A stretch of 64,000 nucleotides of DNA from Pollutimonas sp963706785 (GCA_963706785.1 CAVPNJ010000002.1:990798-1054797); one strand, 5' to 3'; shown: positions 8,057-17,838, numbered from the stretch's first letter. The notes: generated by a model from the letters alone, not told the origin. Made by a program: numbers and translations.

Positions 8057-10810
8057 ATGTATTCAAGCGACGCCCAACGCCCCGACCCGGACCTCTTGCT
8101 GGCTCAGGTCCAAGAGCAAGAGCGCCAAGCCAAACGGGGCAAGTTGCGAATCTATTTCGGTGCATCGGCGGGAGTCGGTAAGACTTATGCCATGCTGGCC
8201 GCTGCCCAGAAGCTGCTGGTCGACAAGCAAGAGGTCGTGGTCGGCGTGGTCGAAACGCACGACCGCAGCGAAACGGAATCATTACTTAAAGGTCTGGAGA
8301 TTCTGCCGCTTAAACTCAGCAATTATCGGGGAAAAGTGCTCAAAGAGTTCGATATCGATGCCGCGTTGCTGCGCCGGCCATCGCTGATCCTGGTGGACGA
8401 GTTGGCCCATTCTAACGTGCCGGGTTCTCGCCATCCCAAGCGATGGCAAGACGTTGAGGAACTCTTGAACGTCGGCATCGACGTGTTTACGACAGTCAAC
8501 GTCCAGCACCTGGAAAGCCTGAATGACGTAGTGGGCGGTATTACCGGTATTCGGGTCAGCGAAACCGTGCCCGATACCGTATTCGATAAAGCCGACGAGA
8601 TTGTGCTGGTGGATATCCCAGCCGATGAGTTGCTTAAACGACTTAAGGAAGGCAAGGTCTATCAGGCTCAACAGGCCGATCGGGCCTCAAAGAACTTTTT
8701 CCGCAAAGGCAACATGATCGCGCTGCGCGAGCTTGCGCTGCGACGCACGGCCGAACGGGTTGAAGACGATGTACAAGCCTATCGAATCGAAAAATCGATC
8801 GATTCAATCTGGAAAACGGACTCGGCATTACTGGTTTGCATTGGCCCGCGCCCCGGAAGCGAGCATATCGTTCGCAGCACGGCGCAACTGGCCAATCAAT
8901 TAAACACCGACTGGCATGCGATTTATGTTGAAACGCCGCAACTGCAACACTTACCGCGGACTCGGCGCGACGAGATACTGAAAACGCTCAACCTGGCGCA
9001 AGACCTTGGCGCCACGCCGGTCGTCCTATCAGGTAGCGACGTAGCACTGGCAGCGATCGACTATGCCCATGCCCACAATTTTTCGAGGGTCGTCTTAGGG
9101 CGACATGCCCGAGGTTGGTCGCTGCGTCCGACACTTGCAAAGCGCATCGCCGCTTACGCTCCCGAAATTGATTTGATCCAGATCGGAGAGCCCGACCCCG
9201 AATCCAGGAAGCTATTAAACCGAGACTTCACCTCTCATACGGTGAATGGCGATATTCCTGCCTATCGCAAGCCGCGGTTACAGCCCTATCTCTGGGCGAT
9301 CGCAGGCAGCGTCCTGACGGCACTCCTCGCCACGCCACTGTTGCCCTATCTGGATCTCGCCAACATCGTGATGTTGTTCCTGCTCACCTTGGTGCTCATA
9401 GCGGTACAGTTTGGCCGCGGTCCGGCCATCCTTTCTGCCTTTATGAGCGTTGCCGCTTTCGACTTCTTTTTTGTATCGCCCCGCTTTTCTTTCTCGATCA
9501 GCGATTTTCAGTATGTGGTGACGCTTGCGGTCATGCTTGCCGTCGGTCTGATCATCGGTCAGCTTACGGCAGGATTGCGCTATCAGGCACGTGTGGCATC
9601 GCACCGGGAGTCTCGTTCGCGAGCCCTTTATGAATTTGCTCGCGAATTGTCGGGCGCCCTGCAAACCGATCAGATTTTCAAATCCACTCGTAGCTTCATT
9701 CAACGTACCTTCAATGCCAGGACAACGCTGCTTCTGCCTGACGACGAGGGGCATCTGCGCGCTCCTTCACCGCCTCCCGATGAGAGCGGGCAGGACTTGG
9801 AGACGGTGGATATGGGAGTGGCACAATGGGCATTCGATAATGCGTCGCCTGCGGGAATGAGCACCAACACCCTGCCCGCCAGCCGCTTTTTTTATTTGCC
9901 GCTACAGGCACCCATGCATACCCGGGGCATACTTGCGGTGGCGCCTCGAAACCCGCATTGGCTGCGTGTGCCCGAACAGCAGCAACAGCTTGAGATTTTC
10001 GCTGCACTGGCAGCCATCGCGCTGGAGCGAGTGCATTACATCGAGGTGGCACAAGACGCGTTGGTCCGGATGGAGTCAGAACGACTGCGCAACTCCTTAC
10101 TCTCTGCACTATCGCACGATTTGCGGACACCGCTGACGTCGTTGCTAGGGCTATCCGAATCACTTGCGTCATCCGCGCCGCAACTCACCCCAACGCAACA
10201 AGAATTGGCCAACGCCCTGCACGAAGAAGCGCAACGAATGACAAAACTGGTCACGAACTTACTCGACATGGCGCGCCTTCAAAGCGGTGAAGTCAGGCTC
10301 AACCTGCAATGGCAACCGTTCGAGGAAGTGGTGGGAAGCGCACTGCGCGCGAGCCATCGAGCGCTCACCCGGCATAAGGTGCAAACGCAATTGGCGCCGG
10401 ACCTGCCTCTGGTGCGCTTTGATGCGATTTTGATAGAACGGGTGCTTTGCAATCTAGTGGAGAATGCTAGCAAATACACGCCCGAGGATTCGACGATCCT
10501 CGTTGCCGCGAGGATTAAAGGCCACTATCTGGAGGTTACCGTTTCTGATAACGGGCCTGGCTTTCCACCCGGCCGTGAAGAGGCTGTTTTTGAGAAATTC
10601 ACGCGCGGCGAACAGGAGTCGTCCACGCCGGGTGTGGGCCTGGGACTGGCCATTTGCCGCGCTATCGTTCAGGTGCATAATGGCGTCATTAGCGCCAGGC
10701 GCTCGCCCTTAGGCGGCGCCGCCATTGTCTTTACCCTGCCTCTGGGCACACCTCCGGCCATGCCCGACATGAAAGAAGGCCATACTGATTCCGAATCCCT
10801 CAGGTCATGA
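8057..10810 (+). CDS. kdpD: KdpD, K+-responsive sensor histidine kinase
   Basis: A 917-residue sensor kinase. The N-terminal KdpD domain has a Walker A motif GASAGVGKT near residue 35 and VDELAHSNVPGSRH; a universal-stress-protein-like domain follows (VVLGRHARG). Four closely spaced membrane helices lie around residues 415-510. A GAF-like linker leads to the kinase core with SALSHDLRTPLTS (phosphorylated histidine near 687), VENASKYTPED, VSDNGPGFPPG and GVGLGLAICRA. A TTG at 8012 would extend the frame, but the ATG at 8057 is preferred because it follows the kdpC stop. The gene overlaps kdpE by four bases. It should phosphorylate KdpE under potassium limitation. Confidence 0.95.
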   Translation: MYSSDAQRPDPDLLLAQVQEQERQAKRGKLRIYFGASAGVGKTYAMLAAAQKLLVDKQEVVVGVVETHDRSETESLLKGLEILPLKLSNYRGKVLKEFDIDAALLRRPSLILVDELAHSNVPGSRHPKRWQDVEELLNVGIDVFTTVNVQHLESLNDVVGGITGIRVSETVPDTVFDKADEIVLVDIPADELLKRLKEGKVYQAQQADRASKNFFRKGNMIALRELALRRTAERVEDDVQAYRIEKSIDSIWKTDSALLVCIGPRPGSEHIVRSTAQLANQLNTDWHAIYVETPQLQHLPRTRRDEILKTLNLAQDLGATPVVLSGSDVALAAIDYAHAHNFSRVVLGRHARGWSLRPTLAKRIAAYAPEIDLIQIGEPDPESRKLLNRDFTSHTVNGDIPAYRKPRLQPYLWAIAGSVLTALLATPLLPYLDLANIVMLFLLTLVLIAVQFGRGPAILSAFMSVAAFDFFFVSPRFSFSISDFQYVVTLAVMLAVGLIIGQLTAGLRYQARVASHRESRSRALYEFARELSGALQTDQIFKSTRSFIQRTFNARTTLLLPDDEGHLRAPSPPPDESGQDLETVDMGVAQWAFDNASPAGMSTNTLPASRFFYLPLQAPMHTRGILAVAPRNPHWLRVPEQQQQLEIFAALAAIALERVHYIEVAQDALVRMESERLRNSLLSALSHDLRTPLTSLLGLSESLASSAPQLTPTQQELANALHEEAQRMTKLVTNLLDMARLQSGEVRLNLQWQPFEEVVGSALRASHRALTRHKVQTQLAPDLPLVRFDAILIERVLCNLVENASKYTPEDSTILVAARIKGHYLEVTVSDNGPGFPPGREEAVFEKFTRGEQESSTPGVGLGLAICRAIVQVHNGVISARRSPLGGAAIVFTLPLGTPPAMPDMKEGHTDSESLRS

Positions 10811-11505
10811 CTGAACCGATACCCATTGCACTCCTGATCGAAGACGAGCCCCAGATCCGTCGTTTTGTGCGCACTTCGCTCGAGCAGGAAGGATGGAAAG
10901 TGTACGAATCGGAAACCATGCAACGTGGGCTGGTTGATGCCGGAACCCGTAAGCCCAACTTGATTATTCTCGATCTGGGCTTACCCGATGGCGATGGCGT
11001 CGATTGTATTTTCGATATCCGACAATGGTCGCCGGTGCCGATTATTGTGCTCTCTGCGCGCGTCGACGAACAGGACAAGATCAAAGCGCTCGACGCCGGT
11101 GCCGATGACTATTTAACCAAACCATTCGGGGTTGGGGAGCTGCTTGCGCGAGTGCGTGCCGCGTTCCGCCGGCAAGGTCAAGACCATATTGGCGGCGCTC
11201 TCGAATTTGGCAATGTCACCGTCGATTTCAAGATGCGTCTGGTCCGAAAAAGTGGCCAGATCGTCCATTTGACGCCAACAGAGTATCGGTTGCTAACGAT
11301 TTTGGCCGTCAACGCCGGGCGTGTGATGACCGGGCCCCAGCTGTTGCGCGAAGTATGGGGGCCATCACATAGCGAGAGTGGCCATTATTTGCGTATCTAC
11401 ATGGGACATTTACGACAAAAGCTGGAGGACGACCCCAGTCAACCCAAACATCTTCTGACTGAGACCGCCGTAGGCTATCGCCTTGCACTCGATGCTTATA
11501 ACTAG
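10807..11505 (+). CDS. kdpE: KdpE, OmpR-type response regulator
   Basis: A 232-residue two-domain regulator. The receiver domain carries the acidic pocket LLIEDEPQIRRFVR, the phosphorylated aspartate in LIILDLGLPDGDG and the conserved lysine in DDYLTKPFG. The C-terminal winged helix has VHLTPTEYRLLTILAVNAGR, LLREVWGPSH and YLRIYMGHLRQKLEDDP, ending with LLTETAVGYRL, all typical of KdpE. It is translationally coupled to kdpD (ATGA overlap). Its likely target is the TTTATAC repeat box at 3274-3291 in front of the operon. Confidence 0.96.
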   Translation: MTEPIPIALLIEDEPQIRRFVRTSLEQEGWKVYESETMQRGLVDAGTRKPNLIILDLGLPDGDGVDCIFDIRQWSPVPIIVLSARVDEQDKIKALDAGADDYLTKPFGVGELLARVRAAFRRQGQDHIGGALEFGNVTVDFKMRLVRKSGQIVHLTPTEYRLLTILAVNAGRVMTGPQLLREVWGPSHSESGHYLRIYMGHLRQKLEDDPSQPKHLLTETAVGYRLALDAYN

Positions 11506-12100
11506 GAACAGACTAAATCTTCACTCATCGGAATGTATGGATTACCCAAAGATAATTAGCGCTCAACTATTAGTGCTTATAGGGTAATCCGGTTTAAATG
11601 ATCCACAACTTGGTTCGCGCCTATCCTTAGCAATCGAAGGAGTAGATAAGGTGGATGAAGCCTTGCGCGCAAGCGATGAGTGAACCCGTTCGGACCGGAG
11701 TCAACGCATTTTGCGGTTCACGGACCATGAACGACTTCCCGGTGCCATAATAGGTCGCACTGAAACGATGTATTTATTTGCGGGAAGCGCGCGAAGTGTT
11801 CATCAATGGACATTTGGTAACGAGCGCCTCAGGCAAGAAGTGCTTCAACAAGTTGACCGACAGGAGGGTCGCTCGAACGTCGTGCAACTGGCCCCTTTAG
11901 CTTACCCCTTCCTGACCGGTCTTCCAAGCCGATTCTCAATTGTCCGTCCATGCGACTTTGCCAGGGTAGCGTCAAGCAAATGATAGCTGTGGATAAAGCA
12001 TATGATGTAGTTTCCTATATCATCGGCTTCAATAGAAGTCGAGAGCTAAGTTCTCAGAAGCTATACAGAGTTCCAGCTAACATTTTTTTCAGGAACAAAC
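11506..12100. other. Non-coding gap with two inverted repeats
   Basis: No gene I can support lies in these 595 bases. Two inverted repeats are visible: GGATTACCC at 11539-11547 with GGGTAATCC at 11582-11590 (34-base loop), just after kdpE, and ATGATGTAG at 12002-12010 with CTATATCAT at 12015-12023 (one mismatch), 78 bases before dut, a possible operator. An open frame at 11711-11983 codes for nothing I recognise. The region may contain eroded DNA. Confidence 0.5.
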
Positions 12101-12562
12101 ATGTTTCGTAGCATTGAAACCCGTATCGTTAACCCGTTGTTGGGCGACAAGATTGACTTGCCGACCTATGCGACCGCCGGCTCGGCAGCCATGGATCTCC
12201 GTGCCTGTATCGAGGCGCCTATCAGTATCGCTCCTGGCAAGAACGCCCTCATCAAAACCGGCCTGGCTATCAACATGATGGACCCCTCGTTGGTTGCCCT
12301 GGTTGCCTCGCGCTCGGGGTTGGCGCTCAAGCATCAAGTGGCCGTCTTAAACGCTCCTGGCGTCGTGGACGCGGACTACCACGGCGAGATTGGTGTCATC
12401 TTGGCAAATTTCGGAAATGAGCCTTTCGAAGTTCAGCCGGGTGACCGAATTGCTCAGTTGATGTTTCAGCCGGTGGTTCAGGTTGCACTGCGCTATGTCG
12501 ACGAGTTCTCCACTCAGACAGAGCGGGGCGCCAATGGCTTTGGCAGCACGGGCAAGTCGTAA
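12101..12562 (+). CDS. dut: dUTP diphosphatase (complete, divergent type)
   Basis: A 153-residue trimeric dUTPase that hydrolyses dUTP to dUMP and diphosphate, keeping uracil out of DNA. All five family motifs are present: AGSAAMDLRA, SRSGLALKHQVAVLNAPG, GVVDADYHGEIGVILANFG (with the catalytic aspartate), PGDRIAQLMF, and RGANGFGSTGKS at the C-terminus. The ATG has an AGGAA site ten bases upstream. Motif 3 differs from the usual proteobacterial form (GLIDSDYQG...MVSVWNRG), which instead appears in the truncated second copy immediately downstream. That suggests this copy replaced the original gene. Confidence 0.93.
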   Translation: MFRSIETRIVNPLLGDKIDLPTYATAGSAAMDLRACIEAPISIAPGKNALIKTGLAINMMDPSLVALVASRSGLALKHQVAVLNAPGVVDADYHGEIGVILANFGNEPFEVQPGDRIAQLMFQPVVQVALRYVDEFSTQTERGANGFGSTGKS

Positions 12563-12604
12563 GAAACTGAGACGCTTTTTAACATTGGTGATGTTTGATC
12601 CATT

Positions 12605-12859
12605 GTGTCGGAAGCACTTCAGGGCTTTGAGACTGAAACTTTTCGCATAAGTATTGGCCTGATCGATTTGAATTATCAGGGGCCACTAATGGTTTCCGCT
12701 TGGAATCGTGGCTCGCAGGACTTTGTGCTGCTGGAAGCCGTGGAGCGTCTGGCGCAATTAGTAGAGGTTCCCGTCCAACAAATTGAGTTCGACATTGTCG
12801 ATGAGTTCGAAGACAGTACGCGAGGCCAGGGCGGTTTTGGCAGCACAGGACGGGCTTGA
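12605..12859 (+). pseudogene. Truncated second dUTPase (C-terminal half)
   Basis: An 84-residue open frame from a GTG. From residue 18 on it is clearly the C-terminal half of a canonical betaproteobacterial Dut: IGLIDLNYQGPLMVSAWNRG (motif 3), ERLAQLVEVPVQQ (motif 4) and RGQGGFGSTGR (motif 5). Motifs 1 and 2, needed for phosphate binding and the trimer active site, are absent; the preceding residues match nothing. It follows the complete dut by 42 bases. It is probably a relic of the ancestral dut after gene replacement, although a short protein could still be made. No frameshift is needed to explain it. Confidence 0.8.
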
Positions 12860-12896
12860 CTAGTAGACATTCACAAGGCGCCCTGCATCAAACGAT

Positions 12897-13634
12897 TTAC
12901 ACCGAAGCGCCCTCTTCCTCGCCCAGGTACGCTGCACGCACTTTGGGATCGTTAAGCAACTGGCTCGACGGCCCCTGCAAAGTAAGCTGCCCGGACTCCA
13001 TTACATAACCCCGGTTGCTGGTTTCCAAAGCCAGCTTGGCGTTTTGTTCGATCAACAGAATGGTGACACCTTGCGAAGCAACGGCGCGTATGGTCTCGAA
13101 GATTTTATCGACCATCAGCGGGGCCAAACCCATCGACGGCTCATCAAGCAGCAAGAGCCTCGGGCGCGAAATCATGGCGCGGCCTATGGCAAGCATTTGT
13201 TGCTCGCCCCCGGATAAAGTCCCTGCCGACTGGCGGCGCCGCTCCGCCAATCGAGGAAACAGCGTGAAGACATGTTCCGTATCTTGCTGGATGGCGGCAT
13301 TATCTTTGCGACTATAACCGCCCATTAAAAGGTTCTCTTCAATGGTCAGCTGACCGAAGATCCCCCGGCCTTCGGGCACCATAACCAAGCCGTTGCGCAC
13401 CAGCATGTAAGACGGCGTACCGCCGATGGATTGCCCGTCATAAAAAATTTCGCCTGCAGCGACAGGGACAAGACCGCAAATAGCCCGCAAAGTTGTGCTC
13501 TTTCCGGCGCCATTTGCCCCAATCAGGCTGACCAGTTCGCCACGACCGACGACTAAATCTATCGAACGCACCGCCCGTATACCGCCGTAGGAAACTTCCA
13601 GATTTCGTATTTCGAGTAAATTATCGGCGCTCAT
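12897..13634 (-). CDS. livF: LivF, ATP-binding protein of branched-chain amino-acid transporter
   Basis: A 245-residue ABC ATPase on the cytoplasmic face of a branched-chain amino-acid (HAAT) importer. Visible are Walker A GANGAGKST, the Q-loop region, the signature LSGGEQQMLAIGRAM, Walker B LLLLDEPSMGLAPLMV and the LivF-typical VPEGRGIFGQLTIEENL. It is the last gene of the livKHMGF order on the minus strand. It overlaps livG by four bases (ATGA), so the two ATPases are coupled. Substrates are expected to be leucine, isoleucine and valine or related compounds; the sequence does not decide this. Confidence 0.95.
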   Translation of the reverse strand: MSADNLLEIRNLEVSYGGIRAVRSIDLVVGRGELVSLIGANGAGKSTTLRAICGLVPVAAGEIFYDGQSIGGTPSYMLVRNGLVMVPEGRGIFGQLTIEENLLMGGYSRKDNAAIQQDTEHVFTLFPRLAERRRQSAGTLSGGEQQMLAIGRAMISRPRLLLLDEPSMGLAPLMVDKIFETIRAVASQGVTILLIEQNAKLALETSNRGYVMESGQLTLQGPSSQLLNDPKVRAAYLGEEEGASV

Positions 13635-14497
13635 TGGATTTCCCCGGGCTTACGATCCGGCATGCCGGAGGGCACCTTAGCGGTGGTCTGTGCCGCCGCT
13701 CCCGCGCCAAGATAGGCCTCTATAACTTTGGGATTGCGTTGCACGTCGGCCGGCTTGCCTTCGGCCAGCACCTTTCCATAGTCCAGCACAAGTACCCGGT
13801 TGCACAGACCCATGACCAGTTTCATGTCATGTTCGATAAGAAGGACGGTTACGCCGTCATTCCGAATTTTTTCGATCAGGCGGCGCAAAACCATTGTCTC
13901 GGAAGCGTTCATTCCCGCCGCGGGTTCGTCCAGGGCTAGCAACCTGGGTTCCGTAGCCAATGCACGCGCGATCTCGAGGCGGCGCTGATCGCCGTAAGGC
14001 AGAGACTGCGCAATATCGTTAGAGCGATGCCCAATGCCGACATAATCGAGGAGTTCCTGCGCCCGTTGTTCAATGGACGCTTCTTCTTTACGCGTACGCT
14101 TATTGCGCGTAATGGCGCCCCACAAACCCGCACGTGTGCGGATATGCCGCCCAATCATGACGTTTTCAATGGCGCTTAGGTTGCTGAACAAGCGTATGTT
14201 CTGGAAGGTTCGCGCAAGTCCAACGGTGGCAATTTGATGAGGCTTAAGCCGGGTAAGTTGATGACCTAAGAAATTGCATGAGCCAGACTCGGGCGTATAC
14301 AGGCTGGTAAGAACGTTGAACAGCGTTGTCTTACCCGCACCGTTGGGCCCGATAAGGCCGTAAATGTCACCTTTGCAAATTGAAAAGCTGACGTCAGAAA
14401 GAGCCTGCAGGCCACCAAAGCGTTTATTTAGCTTGTTCGCCACCAGCAACAGTTCTGGCATTGAACGGAAGTCGGAATTTATCGCCGCGGAAGTCAT
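13631..14497 (-). CDS. livG: LivG, ATP-binding protein of branched-chain amino-acid transporter
   Basis: A 288-residue ABC ATPase of the LivG class. It contains Walker A GPNGAGKTTLFNV, the LivG hallmark VGLARTFQNIRLFSNLSAIENVM, the signature SLPYGDQRRLEIARAL and Walker B LLALDEPAAGMNASE, followed by the C-terminal motif VIEAYLGAG. The ATG at 14497 overlaps the livM stop by four bases. Together with LivF it should form the nucleotide-binding pair for the LivH/LivM permease. About twenty extra residues precede the first family-typical strand, so the true start could be slightly internal. Confidence 0.95.
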   Translation of the reverse strand: MTSAAINSDFRSMPELLLVANKLNKRFGGLQALSDVSFSICKGDIYGLIGPNGAGKTTLFNVLTSLYTPESGSCNFLGHQLTRLKPHQIATVGLARTFQNIRLFSNLSAIENVMIGRHIRTRAGLWGAITRNKRTRKEEASIEQRAQELLDYVGIGHRSNDIAQSLPYGDQRRLEIARALATEPRLLALDEPAAGMNASETMVLRRLIEKIRNDGVTVLLIEHDMKLVMGLCNRVLVLDYGKVLAEGKPADVQRNPKVIEAYLGAGAAAQTTAKVPSGMPDRKPGEIQ

Positions 14498-15581
14498 GCC
14501 TGCCCTCCTTTGACTTTACTGGTGAGCTCGCGATGACGAACAGCCGACGGCCACAACCCGGCCGGTCGGAATATCATTACCAGCACTAAAGCGAATCCGA
14601 ACAAGAGCATGCGTATGCCTTCGGGATCTAGAATAACGGCGCCGAACATAGTCTGCTGCAAGGGCACCACTACGGCACGCAGGAGTTCAGGGAACACCGA
14701 GAGCAAGATGGCCCCCAATATGACGCCGGGAACGTGGCCCATGCCACCCAGCACCACCATGCACAACACCAAAATGGATTCAGTCAGACTAAAGCTTTCG
14801 GGGCTGACAAAGCCTTGCATCGACGCAAACATGGTGCCGGCCACCCCGCCAAAGCTCGCGCCCATGGAAAAGGCCAGCAGCTTGATATTGCGGGTATTGA
14901 TGCCCATTGCCTTGGCCGCGACCTCGTCTTCGCGCACGGCCTCCCAGGCGCGCCCGATGCGCGAGTTCTGGAGCCTTACACAGATAAGCACGATGATTAT
15001 TGTTAGCAACAGCAGCAGGTAATAATACTTCTCGGGGCCGGTTATGCGAAATCCGAGAATCTCTTGTGGCTTACCGAAAAAAAAGCCGCCAACCGAGAAC
15101 GTGTCGATTCGATTTATGCCTTGCGGCCCGTTGGTTATATTAAAGGGCGCATTCAGATTGTTCAGGAAGATACGAACAATCTCGCCAAAACCCAGGGTCA
15201 CGATTGCCAGGTAATCACCGCGCAATTTAAGCGTCGGTGCGCCCAGGATGGTGCCAAAAAAGCAGCCAACATAACCCCGGCAGGCAGCACCATCCAAAAT
15301 GGCAGGTGCAAACCGAAATGCGGCGAGGCCAATAATGCCCACACGTAAGCGCCCACCGCATAAAAGGCGATATAGCCGAGATCCAGCAGGCCCGCGAAGC
15401 CAACCACGATATTCAAGCCCAGGGCCAGCATGACGTACAGCAAGGCAAAATTGAGCGTTCGCACCCAGCCCTGCCCCGCCATGCCCAGTACAAAGGGAAG
15501 CACCGCCAGCACCACCCCGAAAAGGGCAATGCCCAGCCACACTTTCAACGACACACCAGAACGAACGACGGATTGGTTCAT
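14494..15581 (-). CDS. livM: LivM permease (one frameshift)
   Basis: Integral membrane permease of the branched-chain amino-acid transporter. From the ATG at 15581 the first 110 codons (LNFALLYVMLALGLNIVVGF, AGLLDLGYIAFYAVGAY) are in one frame. The rest (LKLRGDYLAIVTLGFGEIVR, GRAWEAVREDEVAAKAMGI, GFVSPESFSLTESILVLCMV) is in another. The frames meet at a run of six T in the coding strand (15256-15261), where one base is missing. The corrected product is 362 residues, normal for LivM with its N-terminal extension. The start has GGAGA upstream, 18 bases after livH. A sequencing deletion is more likely than a true mutation. Confidence 0.9.
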
Positions 15582-15599
15582 GCCCGGTCTCCTACTCGT

Positions 15600-16511
15600 T
15601 CACCCAGAAGTCCGGATGGGCGGAAAACGCAGGACCAATATCAACACGATGAACGAGAAGACGTCCTGATAATTGCTGCCAAAGACACCGTTGGTTAAGT
15701 CGCCGATATAGCCGGCTCCGAGGGACTCGATAATGCCGAGCAATAATCCGCCCAACATGGCCCCCGCTAAATTACCGATTCCACCCAGCACCGCAGCTGT
15801 AAAGGCTTTCAGTCCAAGCAAGAACCCCATGGTGTACTGCGCCACCCCGTAATAGGTGGTGATCATTACACCAGCCACTGCGGCAAGCGCTGAACCGATC
15901 AGAAAAGCCGCGGCAATAACAGTATTGATATTGACACCCATCAGGCCCGCCACTTCGCGATTCTGTGCCGTGGCACGCATGGCGGTACCCAAACGGGTGC
16001 GATGCACGACCAACATCAAACCGGCCATGATGGCAGTGGCCGTCAGGATAATAATGATTTGCAATAGGCTTATACGTGCTTCGCCTATAGGCAGAATAAT
16101 GGGTTCAATGATGTGTGGGAAACTTAGATAGTTGCGCCCCCAAACCATCATCGCAATATTCTGGATGATTATCGAGACGCCGATCGCGGTGATCAATGCC
16201 GCCAGGCGGGGTGCCCGGCGCAAAGGCCGATAGGCAAAGCGTTCCGCTATCCAACCCAAAGCCATACACACTGGTATTGATACCAACAGAGCGATAACAA
16301 TTGCGAGCCATGCCGAGATACTGCCCGGTTCCGCGCCGATAAGCGTGACCACAATCGTGGTCGCGACCATCGCGCCAACCATGACAACGTCGCCATGGGC
16401 AAAATTAATGAGGCCTATGATTCCATAAACCATGGTGTAGCCCAGGGCAACCAAGGCATACACGCTGCCTACGGTGATGCCGTTGATCAGCTGTTGTATC
16501 AGGATATCCAT
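15600..16511 (-). CDS. livH: LivH permease
   Basis: A 303-residue membrane protein with about eight helices, the second permease of the branched-chain amino-acid importer. Typical LivH motifs are LINGITVGSVYALVALGYTM, VYGIIGLINFAHGDVVMVGA, TRLGTAMRATAQNREVAGLM and GFLLGLKAFTAAVLGGIGN. Frame and length are intact. It lies between livK and livM, all on the minus strand. It would form a heterodimer with LivM in the inner membrane. Confidence 0.95.
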   Translation of the reverse strand: MDILIQQLINGITVGSVYALVALGYTMVYGIIGLINFAHGDVVMVGAMVATTIVVTLIGAEPGSISAWLAIVIALLVSIPVCMALGWIAERFAYRPLRRAPRLAALITAIGVSIIIQNIAMMVWGRNYLSFPHIIEPIILPIGEARISLLQIIIILTATAIMAGLMLVVHRTRLGTAMRATAQNREVAGLMGVNINTVIAAAFLIGSALAAVAGVMITTYYGVAQYTMGFLLGLKAFTAAVLGGIGNLAGAMLGGLLLGIIESLGAGYIGDLTNGVFGSNYQDVFSFIVLILVLRFPPIRTSG

Positions 16512-16576
16512 GCTTTATGACTCGATAAATTGGGCCGGTTGCGACCGGCCCGAGAAAACCAGGGAATACAGTTTCC

Positions 16577-17734
16577 TTAGTTGGCCTTGCTAGTCATGGT
16601 CTTTACCATTTCCCATTTACCGTTCTTGACTTCATATATCGTGACCGAAATTTCTTTCAGGTCGCCCTTGCTGTCGTAAGCGATGTTCTGGCTGGTGGCA
16701 CCTGCACGCGTCAACGAAGCCAGCTTGGGTAGATAAGCGGCGGGCTTTGCAGAGCCTGCTTGCTTCATTGCGGTGATCATATTCCAGGCGCCGTCGTAAG
16801 CATATGGAGCGTAGACCCCAGGGTTGGTCTTGAATCGAGCCCGGTAGTCGGCTTCAAATTTTTCCCCGGCAGCCATTTGTTTGAGCGGCACACCGGCAAG
16901 AGAGGCATAAGTGCCATTAGCGGCCTCGCCAGCCAGCTTTAGGAAAGTATCGCTGCGGGTCATTTCGCCCGAAACCAGGGGTGCCTTGATGCCTAAAGTG
17001 GCCATTTGACGGCGCATAGGACCAGATTGCGCATCAAGGCCGCCAAAGAAGATAGCCGCGGGTGCCTTAGCCTTGATATTAGTCAGGATCGAGGTGAAGT
17101 CATTCGCCTTGTCGGTGGTGTACTCACGCGCAATAACCTTGCCGCCCGCAGCTTCCACTGCTTTGGCCACCTGATCGGCCAAACCTTGCCCATAGGCGGT
17201 CCGGTCATCTATTAGGGCCACTGTCTTGCCGCCAAGATCTTTGACGATAAATTCTCCGACCGCAGCGCCTTGCTGCGTATCGCTGGTCATCATGCGAAAC
17301 GTATTCTTGTAACCCTGGGCGGTATATTCAGGCGAGGTGGCCATGGCAATTTGTGGAATGTCGGCGCCGTTATAAACACTGGATGCCGGTATCGTCGTAC
17401 CCGAATTGAAATGCCCCAGCATGCCTTGTACGCCATCGTCGACGATCTGCTGCGCAACCTGGACAGCGGTACGCGGGTCAGCTTGGTCGTCGCGCGCAAC
17501 CAGTTCGAATTTAGCAGTCTTGCCGTCGAGTTGAATGTTCTGTTTATTAGCCTCTTCCAAAGCGAGCGTAAGGCCATTTTTCATGTCCTCGCCATAATGT
17601 GATTGAGGCCCAGTGAGTGGACCGGCAAAACCCAGCTTCACAACCATGTCTGCGGCCTGCGCGGAACCAGATCCGAAGCCAGCCATGATGACGGCAGTTG
17701 CGGCTAGAAGTTTGTATCGTTTAATGGACTGCAT
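16577..17734 (-). CDS. livK: LivK/LivJ-type periplasmic amino-acid-binding protein
   Basis: A 385-residue binding protein with a cleavable signal peptide (LLAATAVIMAGFGSGSAQA, then AD). The mature part has the Leu/Ile/Val-binding pattern VKLGFAGPLTGPQSHYGED, VARDDQADPRTAVQVAQQIV, GHFNSGTTIPASSVYNGADI and VALIDDRTAYGQGLADQVAK. The ATG at 17734 has a GGAGA site; the frame is open a further 40 codons upstream but without signal-peptide character. It heads the livKHMGF operon. A perfect TACAACC/GGTTGTA inverted repeat about 70 bases upstream matches sites in front of putA, hinting at control by PutA. Confidence 0.94.
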   Translation of the reverse strand: MQSIKRYKLLAATAVIMAGFGSGSAQAADMVVKLGFAGPLTGPQSHYGEDMKNGLTLALEEANKQNIQLDGKTAKFELVARDDQADPRTAVQVAQQIVDDGVQGMLGHFNSGTTIPASSVYNGADIPQIAMATSPEYTAQGYKNTFRMMTSDTQQGAAVGEFIVKDLGGKTVALIDDRTAYGQGLADQVAKAVEAAGGKVIAREYTTDKANDFTSILTNIKAKAPAAIFFGGLDAQSGPMRRQMATLGIKAPLVSGEMTRSDTFLKLAGEAANGTYASLAGVPLKQMAAGEKFEADYRARFKTNPGVYAPYAYDGAWNMITAMKQAGSAKPAAYLPKLASLTRAGATSQNIAYDSKGDLKEISVTIYEVKNGKWEMVKTMTSKAN

Positions 17735-17802
17735 GTCTATCTCCGATATAAGAAAGAACGGATTAATCCAACCCCGAGTAGCACCTGAAATTAAACCAAA
17801 AG

Positions 17803-17827
17803 TACAACCTGGTTTTAATCGGTTGTA
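17803..17827 (-). promoter_or_regulatory. Inverted-repeat operator candidate upstream of livK
   Basis: TACAACC at 17803-17809 and GGTTGTA at 17821-17827 form a perfect inverted repeat with an 11-base spacer, 69 bases before the livK start. The half-site is GTTGTA, one base from the GTTGCA sequence known as the E. coli PutA operator core. Very similar half-sites precede putA. Binding by PutA is inference. Confidence 0.5.
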
Positions 17828-17838
17828 ACCCTTAAGGG

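Noticed and set aside
11711..11983. Open frame of 90 codons between kdpE and dut
   Set aside because: There is no convincing ribosome site, domain or codon pattern. A faint resemblance to the tail of a REP-associated transposase was too weak to annotate.
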